Part shown: positions 8,294 through 16,731 of the stretch, piece by piece
Position numbering within the stretch: the stretch's first letter is position 1
How the letters are laid out: every line of letters begins with the position of its first letter
Assembly (NCBI GenBank): GCA_944325945.1
Contig: CALVBW010000014.1
Location: forward strand, 1-64,000
DNA from: Candidatus Gastranaerophilales bacterium
GTDB lineage: Bacteria; Cyanobacteriota; Vampirovibrionia; Gastranaerophilales; Gastranaerophilaceae
Direction of reading: 5' to 3'
DNA length: 64,000 nt
The notes under the pieces: model-generated
What the model saw: the letters and a program-made list of their open reading frames with translations, nothing else
What the model was told of the DNA's origin: nothing
Databases searched by the model: none
Made by a program: the position numbers and the translations under genes

Positions 8294-8643
8294 CCCTCTA
8301 CCTTTGGGAGAGGGCAGAATTTCTTAATGAACGCACGTGAATTTAGAAATTCGGGTGAGGGTATACAGTCAGACCCTCACCCGTAGTTGTAGTTCGCTCC
8401 GCTCACACAACTCCTCCCCTCTCCCAGAGGGAGAGGGGAAATAATTGTCGGATTAGAAAACCCGACCTACAAGTTACTGAATTTAGAAATTACCGTCATA
8501 CCGGACTTGTTCCGGTATCTTGTTGTCGGTACGATGTGAAAGCCCCTCTCCCGTCACTGCGTGCCACCCTCTCACCCGGGGGAGAGGGCAAGGAGGGGGT
8601 CTGGTTACTTAGTGCCTTACTGTCTTAGTATCTTAGTAACTTC
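8294..8643. repeat. Repeat mosaic between prepilin and TPR genes
   Basis: No gene seen. In order: a GCCCTCT...GAGAGGGC unit ending AAATTCGGGTGAGGG (8294-8362), an inverted CCCTCACCC plus CCCCTCTCCC...GGGAGAGGGG unit (about 8373-8440), a GTCGGATTAGAAAACCCGAC hairpin (8447-8466), a GTCATACCGGACTTGTTCCGGTAT hairpin (8492-8517), another CCCTCTC unit (8542-8596), and CTTAGTGCCTTACTGTCTTAG (from 8608). The last is the same arm that occurs immediately upstream of the prepilin motif in four other loci. Confidence 0.7.
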
Positions 8644-8648
8644 TACCC

Positions 8649-9383
8649 CTACACCAGCGAAAGTATTTTAGGAGTATGGTTTTGTTCTTTCAGCTTTTGC
8701 ATTCTGGTTTTTATAAAGCTTGCCTTTGAAGAATCCGGCATGTGGAGTAAAAATTTTCTGTAATATCTCTGGGCATCCGATTTTTTGCCGAGTTTGTCAA
8801 AGCAGATTCCAATTCCTGCATACGCGTTATAATACGTCGGATCTATCCGCATAATCTTATTTAAAATCACTGACGCTTCTTTGTATCTGTCCATTTTCAT
8901 TAAAAGCGAAGATTTATGGTCATAAGCTTTTACATATTCCGGCGAATTTTCAATAAGCTTCTGGTAAATCATCAGCGCCATGTCGTATTCTTCGCATAAT
9001 TCGTGTGAAATCCCTAATTGAAGTATTGCGTCGGGATTTTCAGGATTTAATTGGATTGCTTTTACAAAATTCTTTATTGCTCCGCAGGGAATGCCTTCCA
9101 AAAGGTGGCAGACGCCGAGTTCAAAATATGCATCATAGTTTTCTGCGTCAATTTCGGTTGATTTTTCAAAGTAATGTATGGCTTTGTGGTAATTTTCCAT
9201 TTGTTTGTAGCAAACCCCAAGCCCGAAATATGATTTTGCGTTATCACGTTTGAGCATTAATGCATTAAGATAGCTGGAGATAGCTTCTCTGTAAGCATTT
9301 TTTTTCAGTAATTCATCGGCTTTTTTGCATAAATCCGTTGAATTCTTAACAGGATTGCTCATATATTGTGATTTCTTAGTCAT
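8649..9383 (-). CDS. Tetratricopeptide-repeat protein
   Basis: 244 residues made almost entirely of TPR units (for example ALMLKRDNAKSYFGLGVCYK, HYFEKSTEIDAENYDAYFEL, AIQLNPENPDAILQLG, MRIDPTYYNAYAGIGICF). TPRs scaffold protein-protein contacts. There is no signal peptide, so it is probably cytoplasmic. GGGGAGGG lies just before the ATG. It stands alone, divergent from 9499, and the partner cannot be inferred. Confidence 0.85.
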   Translation of the reverse strand: MTKKSQYMSNPVKNSTDLCKKADELLKKNAYREAISSYLNALMLKRDNAKSYFGLGVCYKQMENYHKAIHYFEKSTEIDAENYDAYFELGVCHLLEGIPCGAIKNFVKAIQLNPENPDAILQLGISHELCEEYDMALMIYQKLIENSPEYVKAYDHKSSLLMKMDRYKEASVILNKIMRIDPTYYNAYAGIGICFDKLGKKSDAQRYYRKFLLHMPDSSKASFIKTRMQKLKEQNHTPKILSLV

Positions 9384-9463
9384 ACCCTCCCCTTTACTCT
9401 ATCTATTCTAAAATTTTTCTCTCCTTTGCAGTACCTCCAAAAGATGTAAAACTTAATCAATCA

Positions 9464-9492
9464 TTGGATTTATTATTTTCTTATGCTATAAC
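9464..9492 (+). promoter_or_regulatory. Promoter giving a leaderless mRNA for the 9499 gene
   Basis: TTGGAT (9464-9469), 17 nt, TATAAC (9487-9492), then exactly 6 nt to the ATG. There is no Shine-Dalgarno sequence. Confidence 0.65.
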
Positions 9493-9498
9493 TTTATT

Positions 9499-10323
9499 AT
9501 GAGAAGGGTTTTAGTATCTGTATTGTTAATAGCGCTGGGAGTTCCGTCAATTGCGGCTGACGAGATTAAACTTGACGGTGTAAAGCCGCAGCAGGTCGAA
9601 ATTCCCAAAACCGATGTCAAGCTTAAAGATTCTATGGTAATAAATGATAAAGCCGTTATGGAAGAAATCGTTAAGCGCCAGAAAGAAAAAGACCTTGAAG
9701 ATATTGAAAACCTCTGGAAAGGTACTGTCGAAAATAATCAGGTAATCGGGTTTGCCTTGAAAAAACTCTCTACCCCAGAAAGCCAGCGGCGTATTCATTC
9801 GTCTTTGATGGCAAAAACTTTATCCGCAATTGTTGCTGGGTCATCTTTTTTGCCGTATGCAATGGGGTCTGATTATATGGTCGCAACAGGTGCTTTTGCA
9901 GCGGGACGTCTTGCACAAAATCTTATTAACAGAAAAAATATCCCGCAGGAAATCCCTTTGACCGATACAGAGTTAATCGAGCTTGCAGGACTTGTTGAAA
10001 ACCTGCAGGACAGAATTATCAACGCATACTATAATTACAAAAATTCCTTAATTATGTTGAAAGAAACCCGTTCAAGACAGCTTTTATACAGTAAAAATTA
10101 CGCAAAAGCTATGGATGAGGAAGATTTTCTGGAAATTGCAATATCGTCTTCGCTTTATGACAATGTGGTTATTGAAGAATTTTATTACATGCAGACTGCA
10201 AAAAAATATCACCTTGAACTTCAGCGTCTTGCAGGGAAAAAGGTTGTGGATAAATTGAATTTGTACCAGTATAACTATAATGCTGCGCTTATAGGCGAAG
10301 GAGGTGCAAATGGTCAAAAATAG
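9499..10323 (+). CDS. Exported coiled-coil protein, first of a paralogous pair
   Basis: 274 residues. Signal peptide MRRVLVSVLLIALGVPSIAA. There is then a polar region, a short hydrophobic Gly/Ala segment (MAKTLSAIVAGSSFLPYAMG), and a long helical region (TELIELAGLVENLQDRIINA onward) resembling the helical hairpins of TolC-like efflux proteins. The family is not certain. It shares layout with the next gene (signal peptide, DxxxLWxG...NFALxKL motif, central hydrophobic patch, LxxKIEDLQ-type helix), so the two are diverged duplicates. The 3' end overlaps the next gene by 14 nt. Confidence 0.75.
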   Translation: MRRVLVSVLLIALGVPSIAADEIKLDGVKPQQVEIPKTDVKLKDSMVINDKAVMEEIVKRQKEKDLEDIENLWKGTVENNQVIGFALKKLSTPESQRRIHSSLMAKTLSAIVAGSSFLPYAMGSDYMVATGAFAAGRLAQNLINRKNIPQEIPLTDTELIELAGLVENLQDRIINAYYNYKNSLIMLKETRSRQLLYSKNYAKAMDEEDFLEIAISSSLYDNVVIEEFYYMQTAKKYHLELQRLAGKKVVDKLNLYQYNYNAALIGEGGANGQK

Positions 10324-11203
10324 TTTGATACTTCTTTCGTGTCTGGCAGTTTTTGCAAATCCTTGTTTTGCTTTGACTTATGAGGATATAAATTTCCCGA
10401 AAGATCCGGCATACAGACTCGGAATATCTGAAACTCCCGAAAATATATATGTGCAGCCCGATGTCCAGCCTGTTCAAAAAGAATACGCGGAAAAAGATAC
10501 TTCAATTGAGCATACTCCGGACGACTTGACATATGCTGATTTGAGCTTGAAAAGAATGTCAAGTGAAATTGCGTCCGAATTGAGTCTTGAAGAAAAAGAA
10601 ATGATAAGTGATTTGTCTTTGTTATGGCGCGGTGCTGCTACACAAAGCGATACAATAAATTTCGCCCTGTATAAACTCGCAAACCCTGACGCTGACAAGC
10701 CTGATGAAAAATCTGTTAAAAAAGTTCTCACAACCATAGCCAGCATGTCAACAATGGTAGGTGCAGGCATGGGGAACCCTATTCTTGCCGCAGGGTCTTT
10801 AATCGGCGGAAATGTACTGGGGATTATGTCGCAGGACACAAAGGCTTTAAATTATAAATATACAAAGGTGACTGACGCGGATATGATTATTCTTGTTCGC
10901 AAAATCGAGGACTTGCAGCAAAGAGCGGTTGATTTGTATTACGATTATATGACCGCAAGAAAACAGCTTGAAATGCTTGATAAGCTTGTCGCTCAGCGCA
11001 AGAAAAATTACGAACTGGCGCAGGATGCTTCCCGCGAAATTATTCTTGTAACCGATGCATACTACAGAACATCCCTTGATATGCAGTCAAAAGCAAAATC
11101 GGATTTTCTTGCAAAACGCGCCGCATTGGAGCAGTTTGTTGGTAATGAAGTGTTTGTACAGTTTGAAAAAGAACTAGCAGCAAGGGAAAAAAACCAAAAA
11201 TGA
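10310..11203 (+). CDS. Exported coiled-coil protein, second of a paralogous pair
   Basis: 297 residues. Signal peptide MVKNSLILLSCLAVFANPCFA. The body repeats the plan of its upstream neighbour: LLWRGAATQSDTINFALYKL, a Gly/Ala-rich hydrophobic patch (GAGMGNPILAAGSLIGGNVLG), then a long heptad-like helix pair (MIILVRKIEDLQQRAVDLYY, LAKRAALEQFVGNEVFVQF). The start is set by GGAGG 5 nt before ATG 10310; a GTG 6 nt earlier is less likely. TolC-like or a periplasmic scaffold are possible; I cannot name the family. The TGA stop overlaps the next ATG (ATGA). Confidence 0.75.
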   Translation: MVKNSLILLSCLAVFANPCFALTYEDINFPKDPAYRLGISETPENIYVQPDVQPVQKEYAEKDTSIEHTPDDLTYADLSLKRMSSEIASELSLEEKEMISDLSLLWRGAATQSDTINFALYKLANPDADKPDEKSVKKVLTTIASMSTMVGAGMGNPILAAGSLIGGNVLGIMSQDTKALNYKYTKVTDADMIILVRKIEDLQQRAVDLYYDYMTARKQLEMLDKLVAQRKKNYELAQDASREIILVTDAYYRTSLDMQSKAKSDFLAKRAALEQFVGNEVFVQFEKELAAREKNQK

Positions 11204-11850
11204 AAATAATTCCGTATGAGGTTAAATCAGGTTTTGAAAACATGCAGATTGATTCAGATTTGTTGGACAGAGCAATATCCGAAAATTTAAAAGAGCCTGT
11301 TTTTCGTCTTTACGGCTGGTCGCCTGCGTGTGTGTCTTTGGGCAGAAATCAAAAAGACGATTTTCTGGACTATGATTTTTTGAAATCCGAAAATATTGAT
11401 GTTGTCAGGCGCCTGACAGGCGGCAGAGCTTTGCTTCATGACAATGAAATAACTTACAGTTTTATTTGTCCGGTTTCTTATTTGGAACATGGCGAAAATG
11501 TCACGCAATCTTATATGGAAATTTCTCAATTTCTTATAGAAAAATTTAAAAAACTCGGTGTGGATTTGGATTTTGGCGGCGAAAACGGTGTCCATACAAA
11601 ATTTGATTATTGTATGCTTATCTCAACCGGCGCGGATTTGTGTTATCAGGGGAAAAAGCTTATAGGCTCCGCTCAATGCCGCAAACAGGGTTATATTCTC
11701 CAGCACGGCTCTATTCTCTATGATTATAATGTCGCGCTTTTAGAAAAAATTTTTAAGGAAAAAGTCGATACATCTTATATTACGTCAATCAGACAAATTC
11801 GTTCAGACTTGTCAAAAGACGATATAATTAATGTTTTTATGAATTGTTAA
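11200..11850 (+). CDS. Octanoyltransferase/lipoate ligase family protein (LipM-like)
   Basis: 216 residues, BPL/LplA catalytic fold. RRLTGGRALLH (70-80) and GKKLIGSAQCRKQGYILQHG (151-170) are the substrate- and lipoyl-binding motifs; the lysine is in GKK. Cys138 in FDYCML matches the position of the acyl-accepting Cys of LipM-type octanoyl-ACP:protein transferases, and no C-terminal LplA adenylation domain follows. The expected role is octanoylation of lipoyl domains from octanoyl-ACP. It is shorter than typical LipM (about 280). It is translationally coupled to the upstream gene. Confidence 0.82.
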   Translation: MKIIPYEVKSGFENMQIDSDLLDRAISENLKEPVFRLYGWSPACVSLGRNQKDDFLDYDFLKSENIDVVRRLTGGRALLHDNEITYSFICPVSYLEHGENVTQSYMEISQFLIEKFKKLGVDLDFGGENGVHTKFDYCMLISTGADLCYQGKKLIGSAQCRKQGYILQHGSILYDYNVALLEKIFKEKVDTSYITSIRQIRSDLSKDDIINVFMNC

Positions 11851-12001
11851 GAATTATAAACAAAGAATTTAAATACTTAAAACCCTTTAATGACGGCACT
11901 TTTGGAAATTTAATGAGACTAAAAAGCCATGATATCATGCAATTTTTGAAGATAAATTTTTTTTATATAAGTACGGGGAACAAATTAAGGGGATATTAAA
12001 A

Positions 12002-13198
12002 ATGACTTGGGGAACAATTTCAGGCGGACCAATAAATTTCTTTACTTGGAACTCATTATATCCGTATAATTATACTACCAATTACGGCGGACAATATCAG
12101 TTCAATGTTTTACCGTCATTTTTGTCACCTGCTCAGGCATTTGGTATTCAAAATGTATTTAATCCGTTTTATAACATCTCTCAGATGATGGGACGTTTTT
12201 ACGGTATGTTAAATCCGTTTGCAAATATGTCTCAGATAATGATGAATCAGTCTGCATATGCAAGCGGTTATGCTCTGGGTGAAAGTATCGGTCTTAGTAC
12301 TTCCGCACAAAGTTTAGGCGGTAATATTTCAGGTTTGAAGTCTCAATTGGAACAGGCTTTAACATCTGATAAATTAACTGCTGAACAAAAAGATGAATTA
12401 AGAGCATTGAGACGTGAAGTTGAAGCACTTGAAGATAGATTTAAAGAACTTATGGAATTACAAAAATATGGTGCTTCAAATGAACAAATGAAAGCAGGAA
12501 TTTCACAATTAACCGAACAGTATAGAGAATTAAGAGATAAAATTCAGGCAAAAGCTGAAGAAATTCAGGGTGAAATTGAATCTGCAGCTGCTGCTCAAGA
12601 AACTACAACTCCCGGTACAACACCAACTACGCCGACGACACCAACTACTCCGACAACACCGGCTACACCCGGCAGTAGTCACACAGGTGCTGCAGGTAAA
12701 TTAGGACCGTTGGATGTTCTTTCTTTCGATGAAGATATTTTAACAGCTGATATTGATGATGAATCAGTTCGTGAAATTACAAATACAATTTATAGAAAAG
12801 TTGATGGTGCCGGTTCTGGTAACATTAGAAAATATTTAAAAGAAAAGATAAATGAAGATAATGTGGTTGAAGTAATGCTTCAATGGAATAAACATTATGC
12901 GCCTCTTTATGAAAAAGCAGATCCTTTGGGCTTTACAGAAACCCTTATGGATGAAAGATTTATGACTGGTGACAGAATTGTTAAAGTTGTACTTGAAGCT
13001 CTTGAAACAAGATTGAAAGATTATCAGGGTATTGATGTTGAACTTTATAGTGTCGCAAGTACTCAATTGTCAATTGCAAGAAAAGAACTTGAATCCTGGT
13101 GGTCTAATGAAGACAAAATGTCAGCAGCAATAAACAAAGCTCACAAATGTATTGCAATTTTGATGTATATGCAAGCATCTACTCAAAATGCAGCGTAG
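12002..13198 (+). CDS. Coiled-coil protein with Thr-Pro linker, unknown
   Basis: 398 residues, no signal peptide. The N-terminus is aromatic and Asn-rich with a tandem NPFxNxSQxM unit (FNPFYNISQMM, LNPFANMSQIM). Residues about 100-195 form a charged coiled coil (ALRREVEALEDRFKELMELQ). A (TTP)n linker follows (about 200-222) and then a compact helical C-terminal domain of about 170 residues ending LMYMQASTQNAA. AAGGGGAT precedes the ATG. The modular build (aromatic head, rod, Thr-Pro hinge, helical domain) suggests an extracellular or surface structural protein exported without a Sec signal, which is inference only. Compare the 57402-62561 giant protein. Confidence 0.7.
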   Translation: MTWGTISGGPINFFTWNSLYPYNYTTNYGGQYQFNVLPSFLSPAQAFGIQNVFNPFYNISQMMGRFYGMLNPFANMSQIMMNQSAYASGYALGESIGLSTSAQSLGGNISGLKSQLEQALTSDKLTAEQKDELRALRREVEALEDRFKELMELQKYGASNEQMKAGISQLTEQYRELRDKIQAKAEEIQGEIESAAAAQETTTPGTTPTTPTTPTTPTTPATPGSSHTGAAGKLGPLDVLSFDEDILTADIDDESVREITNTIYRKVDGAGSGNIRKYLKEKINEDNVVEVMLQWNKHYAPLYEKADPLGFTETLMDERFMTGDRIVKVVLEALETRLKDYQGIDVELYSVASTQLSIARKELESWWSNEDKMSAAINKAHKCIAILMYMQASTQNAA

Positions 13199-13250
13199 AT
13201 TTATTTTAGATTCCTCATATTGGTAAAAGGTTAGGTAGTTGTATGGGTGT

Positions 13251-13277
13251 AAGGGTTCTTATTATAGAACCCTTTTT
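13251..13277. terminator. Terminator after the 12002-13198 gene
   Basis: AAGGGTTCT (13251-13259), TATTAT loop, AGAACCCTT (13266-13274) and T-run. It touches the stop codon of the convergent ispD gene, so it may act for both strands. Confidence 0.85.
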
Positions 13278-13914
13278 ATTTTAGAAATATCGCGGCAAGT
13301 TCAATGTCGCTTTGTGTTGTTATTTTAATATTTTTGTAACTTCCGTCAACAATATATACCTCATAGCCTAAAGCTTCAAGCATTCCGGCATCATCTGTAA
13401 AATTTTGCCCTTTGAGTTTTTCATGAGCCGATAAAATCCATTCATACTTAAAGGCTTGCGGGGTCTGTGTATTATAAAGTTTTGATCTGTCGATGGTTTT
13501 AATTATTCTGCCATCTTCAACTTCTTTTATTGTATCAATTGTTTTTGTCATAACACTTACGGCATTTTTTTCTTTAACAAGATCTATTGTTCTATTTATG
13601 ATTTCGGGCGTAATAACAGGTCTTGCACCGTCGTGAATTAGTACGTAGTCACATTTTTTTGCTGCTTTTAAGCCGTTATAAACTGATGCCTGACGGGATA
13701 TGCCGCCTTCAATTATTTTGTGAACGAACATATTTGAAAGATCCGGAATTATGGCTTTATTCGCGCAGATAATAATTTCATCAACGTCAGCTTTTTCAAA
13801 CGCTTCGACTGTATATTTTATTACTTCTTTTCCGTTTATTTTTTCTAAGAGTTTATTTCTGTTGCCAAATCGGCTTGAAGTACCGCCTGCTGTTATTATT
13901 GTCGTGGTTTTCAT
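13276..13914 (-). CDS. ispD: 2-C-methyl-D-erythritol 4-phosphate cytidylyltransferase IspD
   Basis: 212 residues. Third enzyme of the MEP isoprenoid pathway: CTP + MEP to CDP-ME. TAGGTSSRFGNRNKLLEKIN is the nucleotide-binding N-terminus, YVLIHDGARPVITPEII the metal/MEP-binding segment, and TPQAFKYEWI with TDDAGMLEALGYEVYIVDGS the C-terminal motifs. The first Ala of the usual AAGxGxR motif is Thr here. It overlaps thiL by 4 nt in a three-gene operon. Confidence 0.92.
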   Translation of the reverse strand: MKTTTIITAGGTSSRFGNRNKLLEKINGKEVIKYTVEAFEKADVDEIIICANKAIIPDLSNMFVHKIIEGGISRQASVYNGLKAAKKCDYVLIHDGARPVITPEIINRTIDLVKEKNAVSVMTKTIDTIKEVEDGRIIKTIDRSKLYNTQTPQAFKYEWILSAHEKLKGQNFTDDAGMLEALGYEVYIVDGSYKNIKITTQSDIELAAIFLK

Positions 13915-14804
13915 TTTTGCTCCTTAAAATGATTAAATAATTTTTCTTCTGCGTTTTTTACGTATTCGCCGTCAAGTTTAATGCCCGAGCCTTTTTTAAC
14001 TTTTCCGATTTCAAAAGAATGCGGGACATAAAAATTTTGAGGAACGCACGCTACAAGTTCGTAATCCTCTCCGCCGTATAAAATTAGATCTTTATAATTG
14101 TCAAATTTTTCAAGGTCTTTGTCATAAGGAATTTTTTCAAAATTTATATCAAGTAACACATTACTTGATCGGGAAATTTGTAACAGTGCATCCATAAGCC
14201 CATCAGATGTATCCATCATTGCATAATCATATTTTATATTTTTAGAAATGTATTTTGAGAATGATACCTGGGCATTTGGCATAAGATGTTGTTGTGTGAA
14301 TTTGCTTTTTTGTCCGGTTGATAATTCTTTTAATCCGGCTGCGCTTGAGCCGTGATTCCCTGAGACTATAATTTTGTAACCTTCTTTTGCATTTTTACGG
14401 GATGAAATTTTTCGACCTTCGGTTGTCCCGATTATTGTTATTGATATAAAAATTCTATCATTGCCTGTTATATCTCCGCCTATTATTTCAATGTCGTCGG
14501 AGGCATCTTTTATTCCTTTATAAAAATCTCTGACAAAATCCGTGTTAATTTTGTCAGGCAGAGATAAACCAACGGTTAAATATTTCGGTTCCGCTCCGCT
14601 TGCCGCAATATCCGAAATATTTACCATGGCGGATTTGTAACCGAGTTTATATGCATCGGTAAATTCCATTGAAAAGTGCACATTTTCAACCAGATTATCC
14701 TGAGAAACTACAATCCCCAAATCTTTTAAATACGCACAATCATCTCCTATGTAACCGGATTTTGTGATATCTTTTATTATATTTATAAATTCTTTTTCTT
14801 TCAT
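13911..14804 (-). CDS. thiL: Thiamine-monophosphate kinase ThiL
   Basis: 297 residues. Phosphorylates thiamine monophosphate to thiamine pyrophosphate. The GIVVSQDNLVENVHF, NISDIAASGAEPKYLTVGLS, EIIGGDITGN and AMMDTSDGLMDALLQI motifs of the PurM/ThiL fold are present, with metal-binding Asps in each. It starts 1 nt inside the stop of the GGDEF/HD gene (TAATG) and overlaps ispD by 4 nt, so the three are translationally coupled. Confidence 0.93.
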   Translation of the reverse strand: MKEKEFINIIKDITKSGYIGDDCAYLKDLGIVVSQDNLVENVHFSMEFTDAYKLGYKSAMVNISDIAASGAEPKYLTVGLSLPDKINTDFVRDFYKGIKDASDDIEIIGGDITGNDRIFISITIIGTTEGRKISSRKNAKEGYKIIVSGNHGSSAAGLKELSTGQKSKFTQQHLMPNAQVSFSKYISKNIKYDYAMMDTSDGLMDALLQISRSSNVLLDINFEKIPYDKDLEKFDNYKDLILYGGEDYELVACVPQNFYVPHSFEIGKVKKGSGIKLDGEYVKNAEEKLFNHFKEQK

Positions 14805-16708
14805 TACACTAAATCAAGTTCGGTGAGTGTTACAAATTCCTGCACAAGTGCTTCGTTCCATTTTTTGCCTGCGTCTTTTTTGATAATTTCAAGCGCTTCC
14901 TGCGGTGTCATTTTAGCTCTGTATGGTCTGTGTTCAATAAGTGCAAAATATGCATCTATAATCAGAATGATTTGTGACGTTAAAGGAATGTCATTGTGGG
15001 ACAATTTTTGAGGATAACCTGTGCCGTCCCAGTTTTCGTGGTGATGTTCAATAATAGGAATAACATCCTGTATGTATGATATCGGCTTTAAAATTTCTTG
15101 TGCGGCAATCATAGGATGTTCTTTTATATGCTGTTTTTCTTCCTCCGTCAAAGGTGTTGTCTTTTGTAAAAGTTCAGGAGGCAGCATTAAGTTTCCTATA
15201 TCATACAAAAGCATTGCAATACGCAGGTTATCAATTTCATCTTTTGAAAGATCAAAACGTTTTGCGAGGTTTGTAGCCATAAACACTTTTGATTTCATAA
15301 CGCCTTTGGTGTGCATAGGGTTATAAGTTGAGGTGAGAATATCTGCGACATTAAAGAGAGTCTCTTTAGACATTTCTTTTTTGTCTTCGGCATTTTTAAG
15401 GCGTGTTTGTAAATCTTTAGATATTTCCTGAGGTATAGGAATATTATGTTTTGAAAGTATTTCAAGGAATGTATTAACGGCGATTTCCTGCCATGATGTT
15501 TCGGAAATCGGTTTTGCGAGCGTAACTTGATTACGTCCGTTGCGTTTTGATTGGTACATTGCCTGATCCGTCAGCTCAAGCAGTTCTTCAATGTTATCTG
15601 AATGTTCCAAAAATGTTGCAACTCCTACACTTGCAGTGACATGCCCTATAACGTCGAGTTCTTTATCGGCGATAGCTTTTCTAATTCTTTCCGCAGCTTT
15701 CATTGCGCCGTTTGAATCAATACCCGGCAAAAGCACATTGAATTCTTCTCCGCCCATTCTCGCCGGTATATCAATTGATCTTGCGTTGCTTTTTAAAACT
15801 TTTGCAACGGTTTTTATTGCCAGATCTCCATAGGCATGACCGTATTTATCGTTAATTTTTTTCAAATAATCCAGATCAATTCCGATAATTGAAAACGGCT
15901 GATGTTGACGTTGTGCACGTGTGACTTCACGTTTCAGTGTCTCTTCAAAATGGCGTCTGTTATATAAACCGGTTAAACTATCCGTTACGGCTTGTTCTTT
16001 TACCGCTAAAAACAGGTCTGTAATCGTAATGGACATTTCGATTTGTTGTGCAAATAATGACAAGAAGTCTGTTTCGGATTCTGCGAGGTCATCTCTGGAG
16101 GTGAATACGCAGAACCAGCCAAATTCAATATTCATCGGGCAAAGCGGTATAATTATTAAAGATTTGCAAGGTTGATTTGTTACTGCTGCGAGTGCAACCT
16201 CGTCCGGCAAATCCGGCATGACATATTTTAATGTGCCGCCAAGATCCTTTGTTTGAACTATCTTTCTATTTTTTATTGTATCTGCGTAAATCCCGTCAGG
16301 ATCATAATTAAGCCTTCTTGCTTCAATAGGAATTCCGATGATTTTATTTACTCTTGCAATGGCTGAATCTTTTGATTGTGCGGCAATTTGCATGTAATCA
16401 CCGTTTTCGTCATGAAGCTTCCGAATAATTGCGCAGTGAAGATATCCAAGTTCACCATGAATACTGTTTACAACTTTTTCTAAAACGTTTTCAAGCGGGG
16501 TTGACGAATTCATCATATCCCAGATGTGCTGTAATGTCAGCATACGTTTGTTGGCAACATTTAATTCGTTAGTCCTTGTTTCAATTTCTTTTTCTAACTG
16601 CAGGTTGCGTTCGTATATTTCCAGATAGTCTTGCTTCTCGCCGTATATAGTTCTTTCTACCTGCGAAAGCATCCGTCTGTATTCTTTTATTTTATCTAAA
16701 AAGCCCAT
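14804..16708 (-). CDS. GAF-like/GGDEF/degenerate HD-GYP signalling protein
   Basis: 634 residues. Coiled coil (about 8-55), GAF-like sensor domain (about 55-235), GGDEF diguanylate cyclase (VTDSLTGLYNRRHF at 241-254, active-site GGEEF at 319-323), and a C-terminal HD-GYP-like domain (about 450-630). The HD pair is YD (LLYDIGNLMLP, 501-510) instead of HD, and the following Lys is Asn, while HHENWDGTGYP (556-566) is kept. The cyclase looks active; the phosphodiesterase half probably has altered or lost metal binding. It sits at the head of an operon with thiL and ispD. Confidence 0.9.
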   Translation of the reverse strand: MGFLDKIKEYRRMLSQVERTIYGEKQDYLEIYERNLQLEKEIETRTNELNVANKRMLTLQHIWDMMNSSTPLENVLEKVVNSIHGELGYLHCAIIRKLHDENGDYMQIAAQSKDSAIARVNKIIGIPIEARRLNYDPDGIYADTIKNRKIVQTKDLGGTLKYVMPDLPDEVALAAVTNQPCKSLIIIPLCPMNIEFGWFCVFTSRDDLAESETDFLSLFAQQIEMSITITDLFLAVKEQAVTDSLTGLYNRRHFEETLKREVTRAQRQHQPFSIIGIDLDYLKKINDKYGHAYGDLAIKTVAKVLKSNARSIDIPARMGGEEFNVLLPGIDSNGAMKAAERIRKAIADKELDVIGHVTASVGVATFLEHSDNIEELLELTDQAMYQSKRNGRNQVTLAKPISETSWQEIAVNTFLEILSKHNIPIPQEISKDLQTRLKNAEDKKEMSKETLFNVADILTSTYNPMHTKGVMKSKVFMATNLAKRFDLSKDEIDNLRIAMLLYDIGNLMLPPELLQKTTPLTEEEKQHIKEHPMIAAQEILKPISYIQDVIPIIEHHHENWDGTGYPQKLSHNDIPLTSQIILIIDAYFALIEHRPYRAKMTPQEALEIIKKDAGKKWNEALVQEFVTLTELDLV

Positions 16709-16731
16709 TAAATACCTATTTTACTCTATTA

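Noticed and set aside
12601-12670. Tandem short repeat that might be a CRISPR or VNTR array
   Set aside because: Units of 9 nt encode Thr-Thr-Pro inside an intact gene; no spacers. Only length variation remains possible.
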